Shown here one piece after another: positions 1 to 13,313 of a stretch of DNA of 64,000 bases. Position numbers and translations under genes: made by a program. The stretch lies in assembly GCF_018913985.1 (NCBI RefSeq), contig NZ_JAHMHK010000004.1, forward strand, positions 1 to 64,000, written 5' to 3'. Every line of letters begins with the position of its first letter. Within the stretch, counting starts at the first letter, position 1. Source of the DNA: Mycoplasma zalophidermidis. Lineage in GTDB: Bacteria; Bacillota_I; Bacilli_A; Mycoplasmatales; Metamycoplasmataceae. Below the pieces are notes generated by a model, which saw nothing but the letters and a program-made list of their open reading frames with translations, was not told where the DNA came from and ran no database searches.

Positions 1-771
<771 letters not shown>

Positions 772-834
772 ACTTCGTCATGTTTATATATCTAGTTTTC
801 AAAGAACAATGCGTTATTTATAAAACGCTTAATA

Positions 835-863
835 ATAATATCACGCTTTCAAATAAAAACCAA
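835..863 (-). promoter_or_regulatory. Probable rRNA operon promoter
   Basis: Read on the minus strand, TTGGTT (858-863) and TATTAT (835-840) are separated by 17 bases, a good -35/-10 pair. Transcription would start near 828. The leader then contains a short inverted repeat (GCGTTTTATAAATAACGC) and TTCTTTGAAAACTAGATAT, similar in position and composition to rRNA leader processing regions. Between this promoter and the tpx terminator (864-1135) I see only AT-rich sequence. Confidence 0.55.
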
Positions 864-1135
864 ATATTTTTTTAATTTTTTTCGGTCATTTTCGTCAGGT
901 AATTTAACTAACATATGCTAGTGATTATTATTTTAATATAGTTTAGATTTTTACAAAATTTTTTTATATTTTTTTTATAACAAGAACTTCTAGTTTTTAT
1001 AATATATTAATATTAAATTTAATATTGTACCTTATTAATGTTTTAATTATTTCTTTATCAAATAAACTTTGCTAAATAAATTATTGTCAATTCCTAATTC
1101 GAATTATTATCGAATTAATAATTAATGGTTCGAAT

Positions 1136-1164
1136 AAAAAATAAAAAACGGCGCGAAAGCGCTG
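1136..1164 (-). terminator. Rho-independent terminator of tpx
   Basis: On the minus strand a GCGC-TTTC-GCGC hairpin (1151-1162) is followed by a run of T residues. It lies about 20 bases past the tpx stop codon. Confidence 0.75.
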
Positions 1165-1184
1165 ATTAAAAAATTAGTGTTTAA

Positions 1185-1670
1185 CTATTTAAAAAATTCG
1201 TAAACTTTTTCGTAATTAGGTTCATTACTAACTTCTTTAACATACTCAACATGTAATACTTCGTTATTTTCATCCAAGACGAATACGGCCCTAGTCAATA
1301 AACCAACTTCGTCTAATTTTGTTCCAGTTTTAAGACCAAAATCATTATATCTAAATTCGCTAAGCGGAATAACTTTTTTATTATCACGAGCAGTGCATCA
1401 ACGAACAAAAGCGAATGGTAAGTCATAAGAAATTGCCAACACAGGGTAATCTAAATTTTTAAAATAATTCATAAACTTTGTAGTTTCCATTTCACAAACG
1501 CCCGTATCAATTGAAGGTATTGAAATAACTAATTTCTTTGATTTTGGTAAATCATCAAAATTAAAGTCACTTAAATCTAAATTAACAGCTTTAAAAGTTG
1601 GAAATTTATCTCCCATATTAATTTGTTTACCTAAGAGCTCGACAAGTTTTGATTTAAAATTTACTTTCAT
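1185..1670 (-). CDS. tpx: Thiol peroxidase (Tpx), peroxiredoxin family
   Basis: This 161-residue protein has the normal length for Tpx, a cytosolic enzyme that reduces hydrogen peroxide and organic hydroperoxides at the expense of thioredoxin. The peroxidatic cysteine is in DTGVCEMET and the second cysteine is in the conserved FVRWC motif. The tryptophan of that motif is encoded by TGA (1398-1400), so the gene looks split under the standard code but is intact under code 4. I chose the ATG at 1668-1670, preceded by GGAGAT, over an upstream in-frame start. It is a single gene with its own terminator, next to the rRNA operon on the same strand. In a mycoplasma lacking catalase it is a likely main peroxide defence. 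Confidence 0.93.
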
Positions 1671-2441
1671 TTTATCTCCATTTCTATCCTTATTATACAT
1701 GCATTGCGCACAGAGAAGACACCATTGCAAATAAATAATTAGTCATTTTAAGTATTATAAGACTATTCAACAACACTATTATTTATTAGATATTAATTTT
1801 GAAATGTCTAATTTACAAATATTGTGCTTACTATTTTAAATATAAAAACAGCAATAAACAAGAAAACAAAATAAAAGCAAAAGTGCATTGTGCGTAAGTT
1901 TGTTTAGCTTACCAAAACGATTACAAGTACTTTTCAAATCAAAAGTTTACGTATGACGTATCCTAAGGTATTTATTTGCATAAACAAAAAAATAAAATAA
2001 ATCATTGCCACCAACCATACAGCGAGTTGTTAAAACAATTAATCAAAAGAGCTGTATTGCATTTTGGGTTATACGCAAAATTGCTCAGAAATACAAATTC
2101 ACAAAATTAAATATTCAAGAATAGGTCGAACACATAAAAAATAACAATTTAAGTAATCACCAATTTTACAATTTTGGAAATTATTTGATATTGTTTAAAA
2201 CGATATTATAAGTTTGTCTCTTTAAAAATATTGCCTTCGCCCAAAACACGTTATTTAACGGACTTATGTAAAAATATGGAAAAAATATGGAAATTTATTA
2301 AAATATTATGGCAATACTTAAAAAATGAAACTATATAAATCCATAAATGTATAATTTAGAAGCAAATATATCAAAATATTTATAAAATCTCATTTCGAGT
2401 CCCATTATTTTTTTGATGCTAATGCATAAAGGAATTATTAT
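1671..2441. other. Long AT-rich intergenic region, no confident gene
   Basis: No continuous reading frame of useful length was found on either strand, even with TGA as Trp. Around 1850-2110 on the minus strand the sequence is slightly less AT-rich. It gives a hydrophobic, Cys- and Trp-rich reading frame interrupted by several TAA/TAG stops, perhaps a decayed membrane-protein gene. A short direct duplication of AAAAATATGG occurs near 2268-2290. The region should also carry the tpx promoter and the promoter of the downstream nuclease. Confidence 0.4.
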
Positions 2442-3983
2442 ATGAAAAAATTAAATAAATTTATACTATTGCCGCTAGTAGGTTTTTCATCAGCTGCTTT
2501 AGCAGTTGTATCCGCAGCTTGTCAAAAACAGGATAATCAAAATGAAAAATCAATAATTAGCGGTAAAACCAATCAAACCGAAACAAATAAATATGAAGTT
2601 AAGTTAAGTAAAATTGATTCTGAATTTGCAAATTGAGCAATGAATGTTGATAACATCTTTAAATTAGAATCATCAGATACAGATGTGCTTAAGGAATTAC
2701 AAGGTCAAAAATTATTTTATTCTTACTCATCTAAAGCGATAATCGTTTCGCCAGACAGACCTAAAGGCGGGACAGAATGAAATCAAGCAAAAAAACTTTT
2801 TGTTTTAAAACAAAATCCTTCAAATACAAGTTTTCAATTTTGTAGCATAGACAGCGACGAAAAAAACCCCAGCGATGAAATCGCATTTAATATTGACGGA
2901 AATGTATTAACTTTAAAATATAAAGCAAGATATTATAAAGGAAAAAACGCTCCAAGTCTTATTTCCGAAAATGTTTATGAAACAAAATTTAAAATAAAAA
3001 ACGGAGTTTTGCTGGACAACGCAACACCCCAAACGAACGTTAACCTTTCAAAAAATAAAGAAAAAATTAATGGTTCTTTAAATGAAAAGTTAACTGATAT
3101 TAAAATTATTGGTAAATTTAGCGATCAATATCCTGATTTAGTTGCTCCTTCAATCACTAAAGCAACGTCAATTAAATATGATTCACATGACAAATTTTAT
3201 AGTTCTTTAGAGGGCAAAAGTGGTCAACAACTAATTGATGCCTTAATGCAACTACAACGTCAACACCGTAATTCCACTGGTGAATATGGAGATTTGCACA
3301 GAACATATCGCGATGCATTTGTCGATAAATATTATGAAAAAGATGGTTCGTTACTTGATATGTATGAAGAAATTCCAAATGGAAATGATAAGTATACTTA
3401 TTCGTTTAATAACAATGGATCAACTGCTGCAGGCGAGGGAGGCGGATGAAACTGCGAACATATCATTGCTCAATCCTGATTTGGTAAAGAATCTCCAATG
3501 AGAAATGATGCTCACCACGTTTGGCCAACAGATATTCACGTTAATGGCAAACATAGCAATTACCCATACGGAAATGTAAAAAGCGGTTGAACATCAATTA
3601 ATGGAACTAAGGTTGGAACTGGCGTTGATGGTGGATATGTAACCGAAGTGATTAATGAGTTCAAAGGTGATGTGGCTAGAGCTATTTTGTATTTTTATCT
3701 AACATATAATGATAGAAATATAACTCAAAAGGGTGTTGCAAGCAGATTATTTGATAGTTCAAATAATAATAAAATTAAAGCACACTTTTTAAATGAATTA
3801 TTAGAATGAAACGATAGAGATTCAATCACTCAGTTTGATTTAGACAGAAATAATGGAATTTACAAACACCAAAGAAATCGCAATCCTTTTATTGATTATC
3901 CCGAATTAGTCGATGTGGTATTTAGAAATGATACACAATATGTATTCCACGATAAAGGTATTGCTAAAGAATTAGTATTCTAG
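2442..3983 (+). CDS. Endonuclease I (EndA/EndI) family nuclease, prolipoprotein
   Basis: This is a 513-residue protein. Residues 1-27 form a lipoprotein signal: a KK basic start, a hydrophobic stretch, then a lipobox ending at Cys27, so it should be anchored on the outer face of the membrane. The middle (about 30-215) is not recognised. The C-terminal part has EndI hallmarks: NCEHIIAQSWF near residue 337, then HHVWPTDIHVNGKHSN, a YPYG motif and a closing RNPFIDYPELV motif. The family cleaves DNA non-specifically using a His and Mg2+. Several TGA codons encode Trp, including the one just before NCEH. AAAGGAA precedes the ATG. It lies directly upstream of comEA and comEC on the same strand but is separated from them by a terminator. 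A role in digesting host DNA for scavenging or uptake is likely; mycoplasmas depend on such nucleases. Confidence 0.85.
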
Positions 3984-3984
3984 A

Positions 3985-4013
3985 AATAAGCGTAGGCTTA
4001 TTTTTTATTTTTT
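3985..4013 (+). terminator. Terminator after the nuclease gene
   Basis: The inverted repeat AATAAGC...GCTTATT (3985-4002) is followed immediately by T-rich sequence, two bases past the stop codon. Confidence 0.75.
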
Positions 4014-4077
4014 ACTCAATAAATGATAATTATTTCCTTTTTTCCGGGACTGATTTGATTTTTACCTAATTAAAAGT

Positions 4078-4575
4078 ATGAGAAAAAAGAGAATTACGAA
4101 ATATTTACTTGGGGTGATTTTATTATTTTTCGGAGCTTTAACAATCTCTTTAGTAAACGACCAAAGGGTAATAAAGGTGAATGAATCTAAGAAAAAAACC
4201 ATTATTGTAAATGTGAAAGGCGCAGTAAATAATCCCGGAGAATACGAAATAGATGTAGGAACCAAATTTATTGATATTTTAAAAATTGCTGGCATTACAA
4301 ATGATAGTGATTTGTCAAAAGTTCCAATTGATAGTCATGTCGACAAATCCTCAACCATTGAAATACCATATAAAAAATCTACGTCAAATAAAATTCACTG
4401 GGATAGATTGAATACAGTAGAACAACTGATTGAAAGGGGAATAAAAGGAAAAATTGCATTAATTATCATAAACAATAAGAACAAGATCGGTAAACCAACT
4501 TGAGAAAAAATTGCATCATTAAAGGGTATTGGGCCCGCAAGCATCAAAAAATTAAAAACTATCATAATCCTATAG
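4078..4575 (+). CDS. comEA: ComEA-like DNA-binding competence protein
   Basis: This 165-residue protein has the ComEA layout. A basic N-terminus is followed by one membrane anchor (about residues 8-25) and an SLBB-type beta domain (TIIVNVKGAVNNPGEYEI, about 41-100). At the C-terminus is a helix-hairpin-helix segment ending KIASLKGIGPASIKKLK. ComEA proteins bind double-stranded DNA outside the membrane and pass it to the ComEC channel. Under the standard code it would stop at 4501 and lose the hairpin motif; that TGA is Trp. The next gene, a comEC homologue, starts about 20 bases later on the same strand, which supports the call. The hairpin domain is short and has one clear HhH rather than the usual pair. 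Confidence 0.78.
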
Positions 4576-4595
4576 CATCATGAATAATCAGTTTT

Positions 4596-5882
4596 ATGAT
4601 TCCTATTTTTTTACATTTATCAATAACTTCGTTTTACTTAAGGTATTTATGATTAATAATTTTAAGCTTATCTTCTATTTATCTACTAATCATTAGCAAG
4701 AAGTTATTTTTATTAGCTGTTCTATTAGTAATAATTTATTTATTGCATTTTGCTCGCTGAAATAATAATGAAAATATTACTATAAATGAGCAAATTACAT
4801 TCAATGCTCGTATCGTTAAAACTTCAGAAAAATACACAATAATAAGTTACAAAAATGTCAATTTGCTGTTTTATCAAAATAAATTTAACACGGCCGAAAA
4901 CCTATATGCCGGCAACACCGTAGAAATAAAAGGCATTCCAAGAATAAACGAGGAAAAATATAATGACTTTTTTAATAAACAGAATATAGATTTTTTATTG
5001 GAGAAACCAATTGTCTTAGAAGTAAAAAAACCAAAATTATCTATTGAAAATTTAATAAATAATTACTGTAAAAATCAACCAATACTATTTCAAAAATATT
5101 GAAAATTAATAATTTTTGGTTCTAATGACAATGTGAATGACATAAAACAAAACGCAATTAAATTGAACATAATCCACTTGTTAGTTATATCCGGAATTCA
5201 CTTCGATTTAATTTATAAAATATTTACAATATTTATCAATAAAATTAAAAATAAAAAAATGCAAGTTTGAGTAAAGGTATTATCATTAATAATTTCATTT
5301 TATTATTTGTGTTTAATACCTAATTTTATACCCCCTCTAAGAGCGTTCATAATGTATATATTTAAAATTTTTAAAAAGAATAAATGAATCGGTTTAGCCA
5401 CATCTTCGTTAATAACTTTTTACATTAATTTTTATCTTATATATAATTATTCTTTCATTTTGACTTACTCAGTTACATCAATAATTATGTTAATTAATAA
5501 TTTAAAAATAATTAGGAACCGAAAAAATGTTTTTTTCAAATATTTATTAGTTTCATTTTTGATTTCCGTTTTTACACTACTATTTAATATAAAATTTAAT
5601 AAATCAATTAATCTTTTAGGAATGATATGAGTAATTTTATTTACTCCTTTAATAGAATTTGTCTACTTATGTTCCTTGCTCTTTTGGTTTAGCCCGCAAT
5701 TTTTATCGTTTATACATGAATCTTTGGATTTGGTCATAAATTTAGCAGTAAAACTTTCTCCAATTTTAATTTTAAACATAGAAATTAGCGAAGTTACTTT
5801 ATTAATATGATATACATCTTGAGTAATTTTTTTACTAATACTGTTTAAACATAGATATTTTTGTAAAAAGCAAAAAAATTAG
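4596..5882 (+). CDS. comEC: ComEC/Rec2-like DNA-uptake channel, short form
   Basis: This 428-residue membrane protein reads through many TGA codons. The N-terminus has two or three hydrophobic segments, followed by an OB-fold-like region (about 65-145, containing AGNTVEIKGIPRI). The signature motif HLLVISGIHF comes next, near residue 204, and corresponds to the HLLAVSGLH motif of ComEC. Six or more membrane segments follow, with a PPLRAFIM motif typical of the competence domain. Bacillus ComEC is about 770 residues; this one ends after the channel part and lacks the C-terminal metallo-beta-lactamase-like nuclease domain. I chose ATG 4596; there is no good ribosome site and an ATA or re-initiation start slightly upstream is possible, consistent with coupling to comEA. 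Its TAG stop lies inside the CIRCE operator of dnaK. Confidence 0.75.
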
Positions 5883-5905
5883 CACTTAAAATATAAGACT
5901 GCTAA
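5879..5905 (+). promoter_or_regulatory. CIRCE operator (HrcA binding site) of dnaK
   Basis: TTAGCACTT, nine bases, then GACTGCTAA matches the CIRCE consensus TTAGCACTC-N9-GAGTGCTAA at 16 of 18 positions. It sits 61 bases upstream of dnaK, just upstream of a candidate -10 (TAAAAT, 5913-5918), the usual place for HrcA repression. Its first half overlaps the stop codon of comEC. The hrcA gene is also in this window (47461-48468). Confidence 0.88.
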
Positions 5906-5920
5906 TTTGTGGTAAAATAA

Positions 5921-7735
<1,815 letters not shown>

Positions 7736-7748
7736 TCAGTATAAATAA

Positions 7749-7787
7749 AAACACCAAGCATATGTGATTTGCTTAGTGTTTTTATTT
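7749..7787 (+). terminator. Terminator of dnaK
   Basis: AAACACCAAGCA (7749-7760) pairs with TGCTTAGTGTTT (7770-7781) and is followed by T-rich sequence. Confidence 0.85.
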
Positions 7788-8080
7788 ATTTCTTTAAAAA
7801 ATCTACCTTTATAAACTATGAATCATATTGAGCAAGGATAAATCTTCCTATTGCTACGTCATAAACCAAAATAAAATTGTTTATTTTAAAAATAGTTGAA
7901 TTCTTCATAAATTTTATCGACTAGACGGCAGTAATAATACTTTAATATGTTTAATTAAAACTTTTATTAAGATTTGGATAAACATATCAAGTTTTTATAT
8001 AATTAATCTTAAAGTTACAAAAGTTATAATATAAATAAAACTAATTTTAAAAATTGTAGTTTGAATTACTGTAAAAATGT
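7788..8080. other. Intergenic region with a possible 30-codon remnant
   Basis: No recognisable gene. On the minus strand 7908 to 7816 reads as a 30-residue frame (MKNSTIFKINNF... ending ILAQYDS) with no convincing ribosome site; it may be chance or the tail of a lost gene. The rest is AT-rich and downstream of the minus-strand EAL-like gene. Confidence 0.3.
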
Positions 8081-8782
8081 TTAATTAATTTTAGATAAAC
8101 TAAGGAAAATATCCTCAATTTCCTCAAATGAATTGATAACTTTACCCACAAAGATATTTTCAATTCCAATATCGGTGGTTTTTTTAATTAAAGAATTATC
8201 GATTTCATCCATCAGAATCCCGAATTCAAAAAAATTATTTTTAGATAAATAAAAATCGATCTTGTTTTTGATTAAATCTAATATATAAGGCGAATCTGGT
8301 GTTAATTTAATAAAAAATTTTGTCTTAAAAGGGACCACATTTTGCAAAAAATAATCAGTTAAATCATTAATAAAATATTCAGATTCTGTTAAAATAGAGG
8401 TTCTAATATTAAAATTATAATTTTCATCTATTTTATTAATTAATGTTCTAGAATGAAATTCGTCTAATCCTTTATAAAGGAAATCGCTTATGATAAGTTC
8501 TTCAAGACCTGTTTCACGGTATAAAAATGGAGAAGTGTAACTATAATGTTTGTTAGCATCAGGACTAATATCTTCATATGTGAAAACCTTTAAATTATGC
8601 GACTTATTTAACAAAAACAAAGGTAAATAAATTTTATTAAGCCCTAGATAAAAATACAATTCTTTTTCAGTTGATTTTAATCTTTTGCTGAAGTTTTTTT
8701 TGTAAAACTTATTGAAATATTTCAGTATTTCAATAAGTTTTTTGAATGAAAAACTGCTAGATAAATTTAAATAAACATTCAT
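8081..8782 (-). CDS. Degenerate EAL-domain-like protein (putative)
   Basis: This 233-residue protein has no predicted membrane segment and no tryptophan. By eye its order of motifs follows the EAL (cyclic-di-GMP phosphodiesterase) fold. KIYLPLFLLNKSHNLKVFTY resembles the YQP...GKIVGVEA strand region. FLYRETGLEELIISDFLYKG resembles the AEETGLI..L..WVL helix. NIRTSILTESEYFINDLTDY resembles the NVS...F...L segment. GILMDEIDNSLI resembles the LDDFGTGYSSL loop. Key catalytic residues look altered: EAL becomes YED, the Asn of NVS is not clear, DDFG becomes DEID, and the late Lys is missing, so a binding rather than enzymatic role is inferred. It starts 3 bases after the stop of the upstream membrane glycosyltransferase and is surely co-transcribed. 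This is a remote similarity; the family assignment is uncertain. Confidence 0.5.
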   Translation of the reverse strand: MNVYLNLSSSFSFKKLIEILKYFNKFYKKNFSKRLKSTEKELYFYLGLNKIYLPLFLLNKSHNLKVFTYEDISPDANKHYSYTSPFLYRETGLEELIISDFLYKGLDEFHSRTLINKIDENYNFNIRTSILTESEYFINDLTDYFLQNVVPFKTKFFIKLTPDSPYILDLIKNKIDFYLSKNNFFEFGILMDEIDNSLIKKTTDIGIENIFVGKVINSFEEIEDIFLSLSKIN

Positions 8783-8785
8783 TTT

Positions 8786-10498
8786 TTATCTCCTTCTTTT
8801 AATATTTTTAAATAGTTTTCTAGATAAATTTTGGTTTTCATATAAATTATTAGAATATGACTCAAATTTAATTTCATTTTCGGTCTTATTTGTCTTATTT
8901 GAATTGCTCATTACCACAAATATGAAACAGCTCATAAATCCTAACGCCAATAGAAAAAATATTCAGAATATGCTTTTTCATACAATTAAGCAAATTATAA
9001 TTATACTTAACAATAATTCAAATCAATTGGCTCTCAAAAACATTTTAAAAGTAATTTTTTCATTTTCTTTAGGTGTTACGATGAATTTAGGTTTTTTTCC
9101 AAATAATTTTAAAACAACTGCCTTTAGAGTGATTAGAAAAAGCGAATATATCATGAATGTGGACAATAAAATAAAAATAAATATTTTAATCCAAGAATTA
9201 TACTTAAATTGGATAATATATTCTTTAATTCAAGGTATAAAAATAAAAAATAACGATATTGCCAATATGGTCAAATTTTTGTAAAATAAATTCTGCTCCA
9301 TAAAATATATAAGTGTGTTTATTGCCATGAAAAAAAAGCCTAAAATCACAGTCAAATATATAAGCATAAAATGTGAAATCAAATCCCATTTAAAAAAGAA
9401 ATTTAATTTAGATTTAAATATATTTTTTAATACACCATCGGAATTTAGTTGCATATTTCCTAGCGTGAATTTTGTTTGACGTTTTTTGAATGCTAAATAA
9501 TTAGTCGGAAATTCTTCACCACAGATAATATCCGGCGCAAAATACACATAATACCCCTTCATCAAAATGTAAGCGCTGAACGCATTATCTTCACTAACTA
9601 ATTGAGGAAATCCGTTTACTGAATCATAACACTCTTTTGATATCATGGCGCCGTGCCCAAATAAAGTAACAACACCTGATAAATTTTTAGCAGTAAGTGA
9701 TGTTGTACATCCGGAAAGAATTGTTGTACCAAAGAATCTCTGAAAATCATTTTTTTCGTTTATTGATTTGTGATTAGCTTGGACTACTCCAATTTTTTTA
9801 AAATAAGAAAAATACTTAAGGGAATCAACTATAAAATTTGGTGGTATAACTTCATCAGAGTCCAATATAACAAAGTAATCCCAATTAGAATTATTCAAAA
9901 AATAATTATTTATATTTCCCGCTTTAAATCCAACATGATTTTCGCGTCTTATCACATCTATATTAGGATATTTTTTTGAAAAAACATCAATCTCATTTTT
10001 GATTTGAGGATTAGACGAATCATCTAAAATAACTGTTTTAAAATTATTATAATTTTGCTTCATAGATTGTATTAACGCTTTAGGATTGAAATCGTTATAG
10101 GTACAATAAGCCAAAACTACTCTAGGTTGATTGTATTTGGAAATATTGATACTTTTTACTTTCTTCATAGTGGTATTTACTTTATTTCTATTGAAGAGAT
10201 AGTATACCCAAATAAAAAAATCTCGAATGCCAATTCATCAAAAATATAAAACAATAAAAGAATTTATAAATAGAAAAATAGCCGAAACAATAAAGGTTAA
10301 CATTTTGTTATAGCTGCCATAATTAAACGTATCCCTAACGGTTCAAGAAGTGAAAAAGAATAATACAATACCCAAAAATATTGAAAATACTATTGATAAA
10401 ATATAAGGAATAAAAGATTTACTAATTTCATTATTTTCATTATTTTCGATATTATTTTTTTTATTATTGTTTGACCTTGATTTATTAAAAGCTTTCAT
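8786..10498 (-). CDS. Membrane glycosyltransferase family 2, glycan synthase-like
   Basis: This 570-residue protein is intact only with TGA as Trp. Residues 1-30 are Asn-rich. Two membrane segments (about 28-52 and 66-105) precede a GT2 catalytic domain (about 125-350) with DD at 159-160, DSDE at 213-216, ED at 303-304 and KKRQTKF near 338-344 in the place of the QxxRW motif. About five hydrophobic segments follow. This two-plus-five arrangement is that of processive synthases such as cellulose synthase and the mycoplasma glucan synthase GsmA, which polymerise sugar from nucleotide sugars and extrude the chain. ATG 10496-10498 with GGAGAC upstream is preferred to the internal Met at 10168, which would delete the first membrane pair. 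It is followed 3 bases later by the EAL-like gene. The product is not predictable from sequence; a capsule or secreted polysaccharide is likely. Confidence 0.8.
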
Positions 10499-11143
10499 AT
10501 GTCTCCATTACTATAAATATAAAGTTAATGAACTATATATTAATGTATATTAGTTAGTATAACAAACAATTGAAATTTTAAAAATAATATTTTTACAACA
10601 ATGAAATAACAATCACTTACCGACGTTTTTTGTTAGTTTTTTAACTTTATTTGCAATAACTATAAGTTTTTTTTAAAAAATTAACAGAAATCAATATTAA
10701 AAGAATTTTTTGCATCAGCAATAAATAAGGTGTAAACAAATTCCAATTAGTTATTCGGTTTATACACCGAATAGATATACAGAAATAATGTTTTATCAAA
10801 CTATTCTATTATGATAATAAGAATAAAAATTAAATGCTAACAAATAATAAGAAATAAACAATGAAATTAATAGTCTCAATAAATATATTTTTGTAGGTTA
10901 AATCATTATCTAAGAATCAAAAATCCTAAATAAATATGGTTTTTAAATGTTAATATTTATCTAAAACAATCGCTTTACGAAGCATAAAATTTATATACAG
11001 TCACAAAACATGACACCAAGCATTTGGGTTTTATAACTTAAAAAACGAAACATTAACACAACAATGACAACATGCTTAAAAAGTGATATTAGGAATTTTT
11101 AATTTTTATTATTTTTTATTTTTATATAACTTAAAATATTATT
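10499..11143. other. Intergenic region between divergent genes, no gene seen
   Basis: Very AT-rich with scattered stops in all frames. The only structure noticed is an interrupted inverted repeat, GGTGTAAAC near 10730-10738 and GTTTATACACC near 10759-10769. It presumably holds the two divergent promoters for the glycosyltransferase and rarA. Confidence 0.4.
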
Positions 11144-12356
11144 ATGAATAATTTAGCTAATAAACTAAGACCTAAGACGCTAAACGACATAGTGGGTCAA
11201 AAAAATATTGTTAATTTACTAAAAAAAGTTGTTGAAAGTCACTTGCACACAAGTTACATTTTTTTTGGTGAGTCAGGAGTTGGAAAAACCTCGACAGCTA
11301 TTGCTTTAGCTAATGATTTAGGTTTAAAATACGGTTTATTTAATGCTAGCGTAGATAATAAAAATGAATTAATTACAATGATAAATAATAATGACATAGT
11401 TATCATAGATGAAATCCACAGGCTAACCAAAAACTTGCAAGATATCTTGCTTTCTTATCTTGAATTTGATAAAGTAATAATTTACGCAACAACAACTGAA
11501 AATCCTTATTTTAGAGTCAACCCAGCATTAAGAAGTAGAATGCAGATTCTACAGTTCAAGAAATTAGATGAACACGACATTTTTGAAGCTTTAAAAGTGG
11601 TTATTAAACAAAACTACCCAAAATTAAACATAAGCGATGATAATATCTTATGTTTAATCAAACATTCAACCGGAGATTATCGGTTTTGTTTGAATAATTT
11701 ACAAATGCTTGCTACATTAAGTAACGGTCAAGAAATTAGCGAAGATATTATTAAGACCTTAATACCAAACATAAATTTTTATGTTGATAAAGATTCAAGT
11801 GCGCACTACGATTATTTATCGGCATTTCATAAATCTCTGCGTGGTTCCGATGTTGACGCAGCATTATATTGAGGAGCAATAATTTTAAAGAGTGGCGATT
11901 ATCAAGGTCTATTTAGACGTTTAACTGCTGTGGCGTATGAAGATATTGGTCTTGCAGACCCTAATGCCTCATTGCGTGTTGAAGCTGCTTTAAATGCAGT
12001 TGAGCGTTTAGGTTTCCCGGAAGCCAATATACCAATTTTCTATTTAATTACCCAATTAGCACTTTCCCCGAAAAGTTCCTCAACGTACAAAGCAATGAAT
12101 AAAATGCTTGATTTTATAGAAGCAGGAAATATTTTTGAAGTTCCTAAACACTTGAAAGATTCCCATTTTTCTTCCGCATCTAAACTCGGCTACGGAATTA
12201 ATTATAAATATCCTCATGATTACCCAAATTCATGAGTCAATCAAACTTATTTACCTAAAAAAATTGAAAATATGAAGTTTTTTACTCCAAGTAAAAACGA
12301 TAATAAAAAAATTACCGATTACTGTAATCTAATAGCAAATTGAAAGGACAAAAAAG

Positions 12357-12367
<11 letters not shown>
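11144..12367 (+). CDS. rarA: Replication-associated AAA+ ATPase RarA (MgsA)
   Basis: This 407-residue protein has the family opening LANKLRPKTLNDIVGQ, Walker A GESGVGKTS near residue 47, Walker B IIDEIHR near 89 and sensor-1 ATTTENPYF. The arginine-finger region PALRSRMQ and the C-terminal clamp-loader-like region with AYEDIGLADPNA and PKSSSTYKAMN follow. RarA acts at stalled replication forks. TGA codons at 11870-11872, 12233-12235 and 12341-12343 are Trp. It is the first gene of a tightly packed operon: its end overlaps the pheS start by 11 bases. Slightly shorter than Bacillus RarA (about 420 residues). Confidence 0.92.

Positions 12368-13299
<932 letters not shown>

Positions 13300-13313
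<14 letters not shown>

Noticed and set aside
4580-4700. ATG 4580 as the start of comEC
   Set aside because: That frame ends after 38 codons at TAG and is out of register with the ComEC motifs.
8904-9284. Plus-strand frame of 126 codons
   Set aside because: It is antisense to the C-terminal membrane part of the glycosyltransferase, which is a continuous frame with TGA as Trp.
10168-10498. Region upstream of an internal Met of the glycosyltransferase as separate intergenic DNA
   Set aside because: It is in frame with the gene, encodes two membrane helices, and has a proper ribosome site and ATG at 10498, so it belongs to the same protein.
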